NCBI RefSeq assembly: GCF_042654985.1
Contig: NZ_JBHSMT010000023.1
Location: forward strand, 124,001-188,000
DNA from: Paraherbaspirillum soli
Lineage (GTDB): Bacteria > Pseudomonadota > Gammaproteobacteria > Burkholderiales > Burkholderiaceae_D
DNA: 64,000 nt
Direction: 5' to 3'
Within the stretch, counting starts at the first letter, position 1. The number at the start of each line of letters is the position of its first letter. The notes below the pieces were generated by a model. It saw nothing but the letters and a program-made list of their open reading frames with translations. It made no database searches and was not told the origin of the DNA. The position numbers were made by a program, and so were the translations under genes. Of this stretch, positions 44,918 to 53,549 are shown piece by piece.

Positions 44918-45628
44918 ATGAAAAAGCAAATTCTTGCCGCATCCATCACTGCATTGTTCGCAGTCTCGGCATTCGCATGGTCAGGCTCAACTACCACCAC
45001 AACCACCACCATTACCCCCACCATCACTTCTGCCGCATCTGCCAATTCAACTGGCGGGCTCGGCGGCAACGGCGGGGCTGCAAGTTCCGGTGCTGCCACT
45101 GGTGGAGCATCGACCGGCGGCACTGCAACCGGCGGCGCTGCAACCCAAACCAACACCGCCGGCGTGGCTAACACTGGCGGCAACTGGACCGGGCAAGGTG
45201 GTGTGACGTCCAGCGGTGGCGCAACCAGCGCCGGCAATACGACTGGCGGCAGCGCAACTGGCGGCGGCAATCCTGCTGTCAGCAGCGGCTCCGCTACTGG
45301 TGGCGGCGCCTCTGTCGGAAATCATTCAAAAGTCTCAGGGGGAGTTAGTGGCGGCGACGCCAGTGCCAGCGGCGGCCTTGCTGCTTCCGGCTCGACCAAG
45401 GTAGGAGGCACCTACGGCAGCGTCCAGTCCAACAATGGCAATTCACTCGCCAGCGGTGGCTATCAATCGTCCAGCACCGGCAATGCCAATTCTTCGGCTG
45501 ACTACAACAGCAATACCGCAGGCTGGGCTAAATCAGTCAACATCGGCGGCGACACCTGGACCGGCAAAGCAATTGGCGGCGACGGTGGTGCAGGCGGCGA
45601 TGCATGGGCCAAAGCTATTGCGAAGTAG
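44918..45628 (+). CDS. Secreted Gly/Ser/Thr/Ala-rich low-complexity protein
   Basis: 236 residues. A clear signal peptide (MKKQILAASITALFAVSAFA, cleavage before WSGS). A run of seven Thr is followed by irregular repeats of the type TGGSATGG, GGxGGxAS and TGGTATGG, then a less repetitive C-terminal part with GGY, WAKS and DTWTGKAIGG. There is no Cys and almost no hydrophobic segment after the signal. Composition suggests an extracellular fibre, matrix or coat protein, but I recognise no family. AGGAG lies eight bases before the ATG. It shares repeat style with the next gene. Confidence 0.8.
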   Translation: MKKQILAASITALFAVSAFAWSGSTTTTTTTITPTITSAASANSTGGLGGNGGAASSGAATGGASTGGTATGGAATQTNTAGVANTGGNWTGQGGVTSSGGATSAGNTTGGSATGGGNPAVSSGSATGGGASVGNHSKVSGGVSGGDASASGGLAASGSTKVGGTYGSVQSNNGNSLASGGYQSSSTGNANSSADYNSNTAGWAKSVNIGGDTWTGKAIGGDGGAGGDAWAKAIAK

Positions 45629-45688
45629 GCCACCAAGAGCTACGACTAGCTACGCCTCGGCTACTGATGAGTAGAGAGTGCCGGAGGG

Positions 45689-45712
45689 AGAGGGAAAGGC
45701 GACTTTCCCTCT
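45689..45712 (+). other. Intercistronic hairpin with GNRA-type tetraloop
   Basis: Perfect 10-bp stem AGAGGGAAAG / CTTTCCCTCT closed by the loop GCGA. It lies between the two Gly-rich genes, 33 bases before the second ATG. It lacks a T-run, so it is more likely an mRNA-stability or partial-termination element than a full terminator. Confidence 0.6.
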
Positions 45713-45745
45713 GGTTTGCAATACCAATATTACGAAGGAGAAACC

Positions 45746-46612
45746 ATGAAACGCCACCTTATAGGTATTCTGGTAGCCTCAATATTCACAGTACCAGCAG
45801 TGGCCCACGAATCATCCGCACCGGCGCCAGCACCAACCTCGTCATCCAACTCCACCTCGACCTCATCTGGTGGTGCCGGCGGTGCTGGCGGAGCCGCATC
45901 GGGTGGTTCGGCAACCGGCGGCACAGCGACCAACACCGTCGCAGGCACCTCAGGTGCGAATGCAACCGGCGGCACCTCAAGAGCAGCCGGCGGCAGCGCC
46001 AATGTGACCCTGTCGGTTACCTTGCCTAGCACCGCATCCGGCACATCAGGCACTGGCACCGCAGCCGGCGCAACCACGTCAGCCGTGGGCGATCCCGGCA
46101 GCAGCCCGAACAATACCAAGGCGACGGTTGATTACACCGGCAGTTATTCGATCAAGACCACCCCGAATGTCGTGGCGCCATCGTTGACCACCACCTTGTC
46201 CGACACTTGCATGGGCTCGGTATCGTTTGGCGTGTCGGTCACCGGTTTTGGTGCGACCGCCGCTTCCACCATGGTGGATCAGGCCTGCGTGCGTCGACTC
46301 GATGCCCGGGAGTTTCGCTCAATGGGCATGAATGACGTTGCGCTTGCGCTACTGTGCCAAGGCGAGGCAAATCGCAAGGCCGTCGAGTCCACCGGCCGTT
46401 CTTGCCCCGGCATGGAAAAACCGGCGGCAACTGCGCCTTCCACCGACATAGGCCATAGCGGCGCCGGCAGCGTGATAGGACAAAACAGCGCAAGCAGTGT
46501 GGGAGCAACCAGCACAAGCAATGTAGTGCAACCACAGGTCAACGATCCAATTATCCGATCCCGGCTTGGCATGGATCCTTTGCCTGATCTTTCCTTGGCT
46601 AAAGATCATTAA
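45746..46612 (+). CDS. Second secreted Gly/Ser-rich protein with a Cys-containing C-terminal domain
   Basis: 288 residues from ATG 45746, with AAGGAG upstream. A signal peptide ends near VPAVAHES. Residues about 20-110 are Ser/Thr/Gly repeats like its neighbour (GGSATGGTAT). From about 150 the sequence becomes globular: DTCMGSVSFGVSVTGFG, then ACVRRLDAREFRSMGMND, ALALLCQGE and TGRSCPG, with four Cys. I have an impression of similar Cys/RR-(D/N)-MG motifs in small secreted proteins of phages and prophages, but cannot verify it. Function unknown. Confidence 0.78.
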   Translation: MKRHLIGILVASIFTVPAVAHESSAPAPAPTSSSNSTSTSSGGAGGAGGAASGGSATGGTATNTVAGTSGANATGGTSRAAGGSANVTLSVTLPSTASGTSGTGTAAGATTSAVGDPGSSPNNTKATVDYTGSYSIKTTPNVVAPSLTTTLSDTCMGSVSFGVSVTGFGATAASTMVDQACVRRLDAREFRSMGMNDVALALLCQGEANRKAVESTGRSCPGMEKPAATAPSTDIGHSGAGSVIGQNSASSVGATSTSNVVQPQVNDPIIRSRLGMDPLPDLSLAKDH

Positions 46613-46671
46613 ATTCCAATGCAAGAACAGCAGAAGCAGCAGAGACAATAAAGACAACACGAGGGTCTGCC

Positions 46672-46965
46672 ATGAAGCAAAAGCCAGTCTTGAGCGAGCA
46701 GATTGCTGCCGCTCTCAAACAGGAGGAGCTTGGCATGCCATTGGCCGATGTACTGCGTCAGGCAGGGATTAGCGAACGCACCTTCCTCAATTGGAAGAAA
46801 CAGTACGGCGCCCTTCCCGCTTATCCGAACGCCTTGAAAAACCTGCTGGAAGAAAATGCCAAACTGAAACAAATCGTGGCCGAGCTGACACTGGAAAATT
46901 CTCGTCTGCAGGATGCGCTGAACGACCATCGAGGGAGTAATGAATCCTATAATTTCCCCGACTGA
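46672..46965 (+). CDS. Orphan IS3-type OrfA-like protein (HTH plus leucine zipper)
   Basis: 97 residues. The N-terminal helix-turn-helix reads LADVLRQAGISERTFLNWKKQYG, and the C-terminal coiled coil LLEENAKLKQIVAELTLENSRL is typical of IS3-family OrfA. No OrfB with a DDE catalytic core follows, no frameshift window is seen, and no terminal inverted repeats were found around it. GAGGG precedes the ATG, and it sits 59 bases after the second Gly-rich gene on the same strand. It is either an IS remnant or a domesticated DNA-binding protein. Confidence 0.8.
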   Translation: MKQKPVLSEQIAAALKQEELGMPLADVLRQAGISERTFLNWKKQYGALPAYPNALKNLLEENAKLKQIVAELTLENSRLQDALNDHRGSNESYNFPD

Positions 46966-47145
46966 TTTTTTTCAGCGAACCATGGTGCAGGCGGACTGGC
47001 GACAACACGACCGTCCAGCGCCGCACCTGGTGAAAACTCATCTCGGCCGGCTACGCCGTTGCCATCAGAATATGTTCCTGCGTTTGCCCCAGCTAACGCA
47101 CGCCAATCCCATGTACGCGGATATATAACAATAAAAAACTGGACA

Positions 47146-47167
47146 ATTCTTAGTTTTAGATAAGAAT
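47146..47167. promoter_or_regulatory. AT-rich inverted repeat upstream of glxA-like regulator
   Basis: ATTCTTA / TAAGAAT separated by eight bases, about 75 bases before the regulator start in the otherwise empty 46966-47240 gap. It is a possible operator for the AraC-type protein. Evidence is symmetry and position only. Confidence 0.35.
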
Positions 47168-47240
47168 AAGTGTAGGCAATTTATTAATGAAAATTTGCCA
47201 ACCAGCAATAAGAAGTAAGACATGCTGTAGGGAGAGTCTC

Positions 47241-48302
47241 ATGGATATCGGGTGCTTAAAGACACTTGAAGCGATAGACGACAGCAGCGCGACCAGACAT
47301 ATTGGCATCATCGTTTTCGATGGCGTCGTATTAGCCGACGTCGTTGGCGCAGCAGACGTTTTTGGCATTGGCGACAAACTTATTTCCACCGTATTCCCTG
47401 GCACCACGCGCTACGCCGTGTCGGTGCTCTCGATCGCCGGCGGCATGGTCATGTCATCCGCTTCAGTGCAGATCATGACGGCAGCGCTGGCATCGTTCGA
47501 CGACTGCCGATTCGATACCCTCCTGATCGCCAGCGGCACTGGCAGTTTCGACGCTTACCACGATCCCGAGCTGCTCGCATGGCTGCAGAAAATGCGCGGT
47601 AACGTGCGTCGCATCGCCGCCATCTGCACCGGCGTGTTCGTGCTCGGCGCTGCCGGATTCCTGAACAACCGCCGTGCCACCACGCACTGGGCGCTACTGG
47701 ACAAGCTGGCGCGTGAATTTCCGCAAATCAGGATTGATCGGGAAGCGCAGATCACCGAAGACGATGACATTTTTACGTCATGCGATGTCGGCATGGCAGC
47801 CGATCTGGCGCTACGTTTGCTGGAAAGCGATCTCGGCCCATCCGTGGCGCGTCGGGTGGCCGAAAGTATCGTCGTATGTCAGCGCCGCCGGGACACCTCG
47901 CCCGCCAGCCACACCACCCATAGGACCCACGCCGCGCCATCCAGCGAACCGGCAAAAACCAATAAAATCCACAAGGCATCCTTATGGTTCGTCGAACATC
48001 TGGCCGAACCCATCAGCGCCGCCGATGCCGCAAATTTCGTTTCCATGAGCGAGCGCAATTTCGTGCGTCAGTTCAAGCGCGAGACCGGGCAAACCCCGCA
48101 CGACTTCCTGCTCAAGCTACGACTGGACGCGGTACGCCAGCAATTGACCGAAACCGATTTGCCGATCGACAAAATAGCCCGGCGTTGCGGCTTATTCAGT
48201 GGTGAGCACGTAGCCAAACTGTTCCGCAAACATATGTCCGCTTCTCCGACCGAATATCGCAAGGGCAACCGACTATCGAAAAATATCAGCCAGTTCGCTT
48301 GA
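47241..48302 (+). CDS. GlxA-family transcriptional regulator (DJ-1/PfpI domain + AraC HTH)
   Basis: 353 residues from ATG 47241, with GGGAG just upstream. The N-terminal half is a DJ-1/PfpI-like amidotransferase fold (GIIVFDGVVLADVVGAAD), with the nucleophile-elbow Cys in AAICTGVFVLGAAG. The C-terminal half is an AraC double helix-turn-helix (MSERNFVRQFKRETGQTP, IARRCGLFSGEHVAKLFRK). Relatives control carnitine, glycine-betaine or arginine catabolism in response to a metabolite. No such pathway is adjacent, so the target is unknown. An ATG at 47187 is also in frame. Confidence 0.88.
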   Translation: MDIGCLKTLEAIDDSSATRHIGIIVFDGVVLADVVGAADVFGIGDKLISTVFPGTTRYAVSVLSIAGGMVMSSASVQIMTAALASFDDCRFDTLLIASGTGSFDAYHDPELLAWLQKMRGNVRRIAAICTGVFVLGAAGFLNNRRATTHWALLDKLAREFPQIRIDREAQITEDDDIFTSCDVGMAADLALRLLESDLGPSVARRVAESIVVCQRRRDTSPASHTTHRTHAAPSSEPAKTNKIHKASLWFVEHLAEPISAADAANFVSMSERNFVRQFKRETGQTPHDFLLKLRLDAVRQQLTETDLPIDKIARRCGLFSGEHVAKLFRKHMSASPTEYRKGNRLSKNISQFA

Positions 48303-48441
48303 TCACCGCGACAGTGAGTTCACTGCATTTCCAAGCAAGCAATCGGCACCGCACTACGGCTTTTTTCTCGATAGGCCGCGCTGGAGGAACAACAGCAATA
48401 GCAGAGTGATTTTTCCCAGGACTGGCTCGGCAAGCACTTCG

Positions 48442-50022
48442 ATGAACACTACCGCCGTGATCCCGCCGCGCCAGGCGCGCCTGAAAATACAACCAGTGCC
48501 GATCGCTTTCCTGGCGACCGCCTTCGTCGTCCTGGTTTGCGCCTCCTTGCTGGCGATTGAAGGTTTGCGCAGTTGGAGCGCGCGCGCCATCCAGCTGCAC
48601 CAGGCGGAAGTGGAAAGTTCGCAATTGGTACGCGCGCTGTCACAGCACGCCGACAGCACGCTCAAGCAAGTCGATGCCGTGCTGGCAGGCTTGAGCGAGC
48701 AACTGGAACTGGAGGGAAGCAGTCCCGTCGCACTACAACGCTTGCACAAACTATTGCCGACCTACGTCGCTGAATTACCTCAGCTCAATGATCTATCCAT
48801 AGACGATAAAAACGGCCAAACGCTGATCCATGCGCGCAACACGCAATTGCCGAGCATCAGCAATGCCGATCGGGATTATTTCGTTTTTCATCGCAGCAAT
48901 CCCGCTCGCGGACCGCATATAGGCACGCCTGCGCGCAGCCGATTCAACGGCGCATGGGTCGTTACCGTATCGAGACGTTTCAATCACGCTGACGGCAGCT
49001 TCGCCGGCGTGGTTCTGGCGAGCGTCGACATCATCTACTTCAAAGCCTATTACGACAGTTTCGACATCGGCCGCGGCGGTGCGATCATCCTCAGCCTGGA
49101 CAATGGCACCATACTGGTGCGGCGTCCTTTCTTCGAAGATGCGATCGGAAAAAACATGACCGTTTTCCCGATCTTTCGCGACGCCACCGCCAAAAATACC
49201 GCCGCCAGCGTCACCTTGGTCACCGGCCAGGACGGCGTGGAACGACTGATCGCCTATCACCATCTGGACCGCTACCCCTTGTTCCTTAACGTATTGCGAT
49301 CAAAAGACGACGTGTTCGCGGACTGGCGCACCAATACCTATCTGCATTTGATCGGCAGCGCAATATTGGCGCTGGCATTGGGATTGCTGGGATGGCGTTT
49401 GATTCACCAGATCAACCTGCGCCTGCTGGTCGAGGCCGACTTGCTGGTGGTCCAGGATTCCCTGAAAGCGATCAACCAGAGCCTGGAACAGCTGGCGCTG
49501 CACGACGCCTTGACCGGACTCGCCAATCGCCGCCATTTCGACACTGCGCTACGGGACGAATTCATCCGCGCCATGCGCAATGGCAGCTCGCTGGCCTTGA
49601 TCATGATGGACGTGGATTACTTCAAGCAATACAACGACGCCTACGGTCATCTGGCGGGCGATGCATGCTTACAACGGATCAGCCAGGTCGTCAAAACCGG
49701 ACAAAATCGTCCGGGCGATCTGGCCACCCGTTACGGCGGTGAGGAGCTCGCGGTTTTGCTGCCCAATACCAGCCTGGCAGGCGCCATGGCCGTGGCCGAA
49801 AAGATCCGTCTCGGGATCATTGACTTGAAGATAGTGCATCCCCGTAATCCGGCCGGCGTCGTCACACTCAGCGCCGGGGTCGATGCCTTCGTTCCGGTCA
49901 GGGACGGCAATACGCCGCTGGAACTGATTCAGGCGGCGGACAAAGCGCTCTATGCGGCAAAATCCAGCGGCCGCAATCGCGTTTGCTCACACGCCGACGC
50001 GCAATCCGCGCCGCCGGCCTGA
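48442..50022 (+). CDS. Membrane diguanylate cyclase with periplasmic Cache domain
   Basis: 526 residues from ATG 48442; a GTG at 48406 is also possible. One N-terminal membrane helix (about 17-40), then a periplasmic dCACHE-like sensor of about 240 residues (ISNADRDYFVFHR, FAGVVLASVDIIYF), and a second helix near 295-315. A GGDEF domain follows, with active-site RYGGEELAVLLP. It should make c-di-GMP in response to a small external ligand. Its stop lies three bases from the stop of an unrelated convergent cyclase. Confidence 0.9.
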   Translation: MNTTAVIPPRQARLKIQPVPIAFLATAFVVLVCASLLAIEGLRSWSARAIQLHQAEVESSQLVRALSQHADSTLKQVDAVLAGLSEQLELEGSSPVALQRLHKLLPTYVAELPQLNDLSIDDKNGQTLIHARNTQLPSISNADRDYFVFHRSNPARGPHIGTPARSRFNGAWVVTVSRRFNHADGSFAGVVLASVDIIYFKAYYDSFDIGRGGAIILSLDNGTILVRRPFFEDAIGKNMTVFPIFRDATAKNTAASVTLVTGQDGVERLIAYHHLDRYPLFLNVLRSKDDVFADWRTNTYLHLIGSAILALALGLLGWRLIHQINLRLLVEADLLVVQDSLKAINQSLEQLALHDALTGLANRRHFDTALRDEFIRAMRNGSSLALIMMDVDYFKQYNDAYGHLAGDACLQRISQVVKTGQNRPGDLATRYGGEELAVLLPNTSLAGAMAVAEKIRLGIIDLKIVHPRNPAGVVTLSAGVDAFVPVRDGNTPLELIQAADKALYAAKSSGRNRVCSHADAQSAPPA

Positions 50023-50025
50023 TAT

Positions 50026-51468
50026 TTACATCGCCACCACCTGATTCCGGCCAGCTTCCTTGGCCCGGTACAGACGCTCATCGGCGATGCTGAGACACTG
50101 CTCCAGCGTATTGCCGTCCAGTCCGAATTCTGCGACCCCGATGCACATGCCGAATTTCACCCGCGGGTCCTGCACGATCTTGACGTTGTTTTCAAGCTGG
50201 ATGCGGCAACGCTCGCCGATGTTGGCAGCCACCTCGCGCGTGGTGTCCGGCAGCGCAATCACGAATTCGTCGCCGCCGAAACGGCCGATGATGTCGCTCG
50301 GGCGCAGGATCGTCGTCATTTGCGACACGAATTTCTTCAGCAAGTCGTCCCCCGCCTGATGACCGTAACGATCGTTAATGTGCTTGAAGTGATCGAGATC
50401 CAGCGCCAGCAGCGATAACGGCGCACCGGTGCGCGCGGCGCGGGAAATTTCCACATCGGTTCTGGCCAGAAAATCCCTGCGGTTGGCAGCGCCGGTGAGC
50501 CAGTCGGTCGCCGCCTGATGCTCAAGTTGCTCATGGGTAGCGCGCAACTCGGCCAGCGCACTCTCGGTACGGGCATTGCTCATCCTGAGTTGCGCCATCA
50601 GCTCTTCCTGGCTCAATACGGTCGAAAAGGCGCGAGTTGTGAGATAGGCGCTGACCACCCCGTAACTCAATAAAAAGAATCCGCTGGCAAAAATCACGTG
50701 GGCCAGCCACCACATGTGGTTCCATGGCTTGCCCAACACAAAGGCAATCGAAGACTGTGCAAAAAAGGCCAGCGACAGCGTGAAAAAAGTCGTCATCAGC
50801 GGCGAGCGAATGCCGCGCGCAAAGACCACCACGATGCCGAGCAGCGCAATCACCAAAGAAGCGATTTCCATCGACAACCGCACAGCCGGGTGCGCCCCTA
50901 GCGGGGATAAGGCGATGACGCCGACAGCCACAATGATCAAGCCGACAACAGCCAGCCATCCGCCCCAATACGCGACCCGCCCCCGTTGCCCGGCGGGATC
51001 GACCGCGGCGCCATAGGAGAGCAGGCCAACAAAAAAGCACACTCCCATGAAGAGCCGCGAAGCCGGGCCGTACAACAGGAACAGCCACATGTGTTCATGC
51101 GCCATGCCGGTAAACAAACCATGCGGCAAATAGATCAGCGTGAAGCCGAGAAAACCGAGCGTCAGCCAGCGTAAAAACGGTTCGCCCGAATGCTTGTAGC
51201 AGCGCCATGTGACATACGACACAAACAGCCCCTCCAGCGTCGCCACCCAAATCACCAGTTCGTGAAACGGGTGCTCCTCGAACAGCAACGCCGGACTCTG
51301 GAACGCAGACAAATAAGCGATTGCCGCCAGCGGCAGCAGCCCGAACAGGACCAACAAGAAAGTCGAATAAACCTGGGTGATAACACGGATAGTGCGCTGG
51401 ATGCGCCCCGTGTCCGGCGGCGGCACTACGGATGGGCGATCGAAATACTGGGTGCTGTCGAGTAGCAT
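50026..51468 (-). CDS. Membrane diguanylate cyclase with multi-helix sensor
   Basis: 480 residues from ATG 51468, with GGGAG at six-base spacing. The N-terminal half has seven or eight hydrophobic helices (VYSTFLLVLFGLLPLAAIAYL and others), resembling 7TM-type sensory modules. A short coiled linker (ESALAELRATHEQLEHQ) leads to a GGDEF domain with RFGGDEFVIALPD. The I-site position before the motif reads RPSD rather than a clear RxxD five residues upstream, so product inhibition is uncertain. Confidence 0.9.
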   Translation of the reverse strand: MLLDSTQYFDRPSVVPPPDTGRIQRTIRVITQVYSTFLLVLFGLLPLAAIAYLSAFQSPALLFEEHPFHELVIWVATLEGLFVSYVTWRCYKHSGEPFLRWLTLGFLGFTLIYLPHGLFTGMAHEHMWLFLLYGPASRLFMGVCFFVGLLSYGAAVDPAGQRGRVAYWGGWLAVVGLIIVAVGVIALSPLGAHPAVRLSMEIASLVIALLGIVVVFARGIRSPLMTTFFTLSLAFFAQSSIAFVLGKPWNHMWWLAHVIFASGFFLLSYGVVSAYLTTRAFSTVLSQEELMAQLRMSNARTESALAELRATHEQLEHQAATDWLTGAANRRDFLARTDVEISRAARTGAPLSLLALDLDHFKHINDRYGHQAGDDLLKKFVSQMTTILRPSDIIGRFGGDEFVIALPDTTREVAANIGERCRIQLENNVKIVQDPRVKFGMCIGVAEFGLDGNTLEQCLSIADERLYRAKEAGRNQVVAM

Positions 51469-51575
51469 TTTGTACTCCCTACGCAAGATTGGGCCGCTCG
51501 ACATGCTAGCTTGCAGGCGCGACCTCAGATCGAAACTTATTGCCTTCGAGAACTGTAGCATAGGAGGATCGCAGC

Positions 51576-51639
51576 CGTATGTCCAATATGAAATTGGGCG
51601 CGCAAATCGTATGTTCACTATGAAATTGCGCTCGCAAAT
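51576..51639. repeat. Two tandem 32-bp direct repeats
   Basis: Units at 51576-51607 and 51608-51639 differ at four positions. Both start CGTATGT, share CTATGAAATTG or AATATGAAATTG, and end GCAAAT. They abut without a gap, about 110 bases upstream of the membrane cyclase and 28 bases beyond the MFS gene stop. They may be regulator-binding sites. Confidence 0.7.
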
Positions 51640-51667
51640 TGTCAGTTTTCACTGTTTGAAATCCATA

Positions 51668-52867
51668 TTACTCACGGCTTGCAGACAGTTTCCTGATCAG
51701 CAACAATGCCATCGCCGAAAATACCGCGCCGGCATGGAAAGTGACCGCCGAGCCATGGTATTGCCACAACCAGCCGGCGATGACGCTGGCCAGCAGCATG
51801 CACAGACCGCTCACCAGGTTGAATACGCCAAACGCGGTGCCCTTGAGTTCGGCCGGCGTGGTGTCCGCCACCAGCGCCGCCAGGATTCCCTGGCTAAATC
51901 CCATGTGCAAGCCCCACAACGCGACTCCCAGCATGCCCCAGGCAATCGAGGCGGCCTGCGCCAGCACCAGGTCGGCGGCCACCAGCAACACCAGCCCGGC
52001 CGCCAGCAGCCATGAGCGCTCGATGCGATCGGACCACTTTCCCACCGGATAGGCCGACAGCGCATAAAACAGCGACATCACCACCATCACCGACGGTACC
52101 CACGTCATCGACAACCCGAGCTGCTGCGCACACAGGATCAGGAAAGCTTCGCTAAAACGGGCCAGCGTAAATACCGCCCCCACCGTGACCACCCACCAGA
52201 AGCGCTTGGAAAAACGCCGCAGCACATGCCAGCGGATCGGCGACCGGAAGCGATGGACGACAGGATCTTGCGTGACTTCGGTCACACTGGTCACGATCAA
52301 TCCCACCGCAACCAGCGCCGGTAGCACGGCAAACCACAGCACCAGGGAAATGTTGCCGCCCAAGACCAGCATCAACACGATCGCCAGCAACGGCCCGAGA
52401 ACCGCGCCGACAGTGTCCATCGATTGCCGCAAGCCAAAACAGGCGCCGCGGATCGCCAACGGCGCGACGTCGGCGATCAGGGCATCGCGTGGCGCACCGC
52501 GTATGCCTTTGCCGATCCGGTCCAGGAAGCGCGCGACAAACACCGTGGCGGCCGAGGTCGCCAGCGGGAACAGCGGTTTGCTCAATGCCGCCAAGCCATA
52601 ACCAAGCAGCAGCAGGCCTTTGCGCTTGCCGATGAAATCGCTGATGGCGCCGGAGAAGATTTTGACGATCAGGGCGGTAGCCTCGGCCACGCCTTCGATC
52701 AGGCCGACCGTCAAGGCGCTGGCGCCCAACGTCCCGACCAGGAACACCGGCAACAAACTGTGCACCAGCTCGGAAGAAAGATCCATGAACAAGCTGACCA
52801 AACCCAGCGCCCAAATCACGCGTGGGATGGGAAGCGTTGGCGTAGCGCCTGGCGACAATGGCTTCAT
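51668..52867 (-). CDS. Major facilitator superfamily transporter
   Basis: 399 residues from ATG 52867, with AGGAG seven bases upstream. Twelve hydrophobic segments. The loop 2-3 motif is represented by GAISDFIGKRKGLLL, and RFLDRIGKGIRGAPRDALIAD is a conserved second block seen in a subgroup of drug/metabolite exporters. Substrate unknown. It is divergent from the PAP2 phosphatase gene with 70 bases between the starts, so regulation could be shared. Confidence 0.88.
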   Translation of the reverse strand: MKPLSPGATPTLPIPRVIWALGLVSLFMDLSSELVHSLLPVFLVGTLGASALTVGLIEGVAEATALIVKIFSGAISDFIGKRKGLLLLGYGLAALSKPLFPLATSAATVFVARFLDRIGKGIRGAPRDALIADVAPLAIRGACFGLRQSMDTVGAVLGPLLAIVLMLVLGGNISLVLWFAVLPALVAVGLIVTSVTEVTQDPVVHRFRSPIRWHVLRRFSKRFWWVVTVGAVFTLARFSEAFLILCAQQLGLSMTWVPSVMVVMSLFYALSAYPVGKWSDRIERSWLLAAGLVLLVAADLVLAQAASIAWGMLGVALWGLHMGFSQGILAALVADTTPAELKGTAFGVFNLVSGLCMLLASVIAGWLWQYHGSAVTFHAGAVFSAMALLLIRKLSASRE

Positions 52868-52937
52868 TGTTTTGCTCCTGGGGATCTTAAGTATCATATG
52901 TCCACTCCGAGACTGTTTAAACCAACCAGGACTTATT

Positions 52938-53537
52938 TTGGAACAACTGAACCACACGCTATTCTTGCTGATCAACGCCAGCGCCCACCCCACCCCCGAG
53001 GCATTGGCAGTAGCAAACTTTCTTGCTGAAACACTGATTTACGGCGTACCGCTGTTATTGACGGCGATGTGGTTATGGGGAACGCCCAAGCAGCGCGCCG
53101 CGGCATTGACAGCCACCATGAGCATCGGTTTTGCGTTGGCCTGCAGCCAATTGATCAGTGCCGTCTGGCCGCATCCGCGCCCGTTCATGATCGGCCTGGG
53201 CAATACCTTCCTGGACCATCAACCGGATTCGTCCTTCCCCAGCGATCATGCCACCGTGATTTTCACGCTAGGCTTCTCCTTGTGCTTTTCTTCATTGCGC
53301 CGGTTCGGCATCCCGGTCCTGCTGCTGGGGATACCGGTCGGCTGGGCACGGGTTTATCTCGGCGTTCATTTTCCGTTTGACATGATAGGCGCGCTCTGTG
53401 TCGCAGTCGGCAGCGGCTGGCTGGTAGTCCGTCTGCTGGCAAACCGGCAGCTCGGCAACCGCGCCCTCTCCGTATTGGAAATTCCGTACCGGGCAGTCTT
53501 CGCGCTACCGATTGCCAAAGGTTGGGTACGTAGGTAG
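52938..53537 (+). CDS. PAP2-family phosphatase (undecaprenyl-diphosphatase-like)
   Basis: 199 residues from a TTG at 52938, with AGGA six bases upstream; the sequence EQLNHTLFLLINA is typical of the YbjG/BcrC start. The three PAP2 motifs are present: PHPRP, PSDHAT and ARVYLGVHFPFD. Five or six membrane helices. It dephosphorylates undecaprenyl diphosphate or another lipid phosphate on the periplasmic face. It is followed 12 bases later by the DedA gene, a plausible lipid-carrier recycling pair. Confidence 0.88.
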   Translation: MEQLNHTLFLLINASAHPTPEALAVANFLAETLIYGVPLLLTAMWLWGTPKQRAAALTATMSIGFALACSQLISAVWPHPRPFMIGLGNTFLDHQPDSSFPSDHATVIFTLGFSLCFSSLRRFGIPVLLLGIPVGWARVYLGVHFPFDMIGALCVAVGSGWLVVRLLANRQLGNRALSVLEIPYRAVFALPIAKGWVRR

Positions 53538-53549
53538 AAAGAAGCAGAT

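Noticed and set aside
45020..45300. Gly-rich repeat region as a CRISPR-like array or PE_PGRS gene
   Set aside because: Repeats are codon-level and imperfect within an open frame behind a signal peptide, and the PE domain is absent.
46940..47128. Possible OrfB remnant after the OrfA-like gene
   Set aside because: The 62-codon frame has no similarity to the start of IS3 OrfB and no DDE or HTH features; it is not evidence of a transposase.
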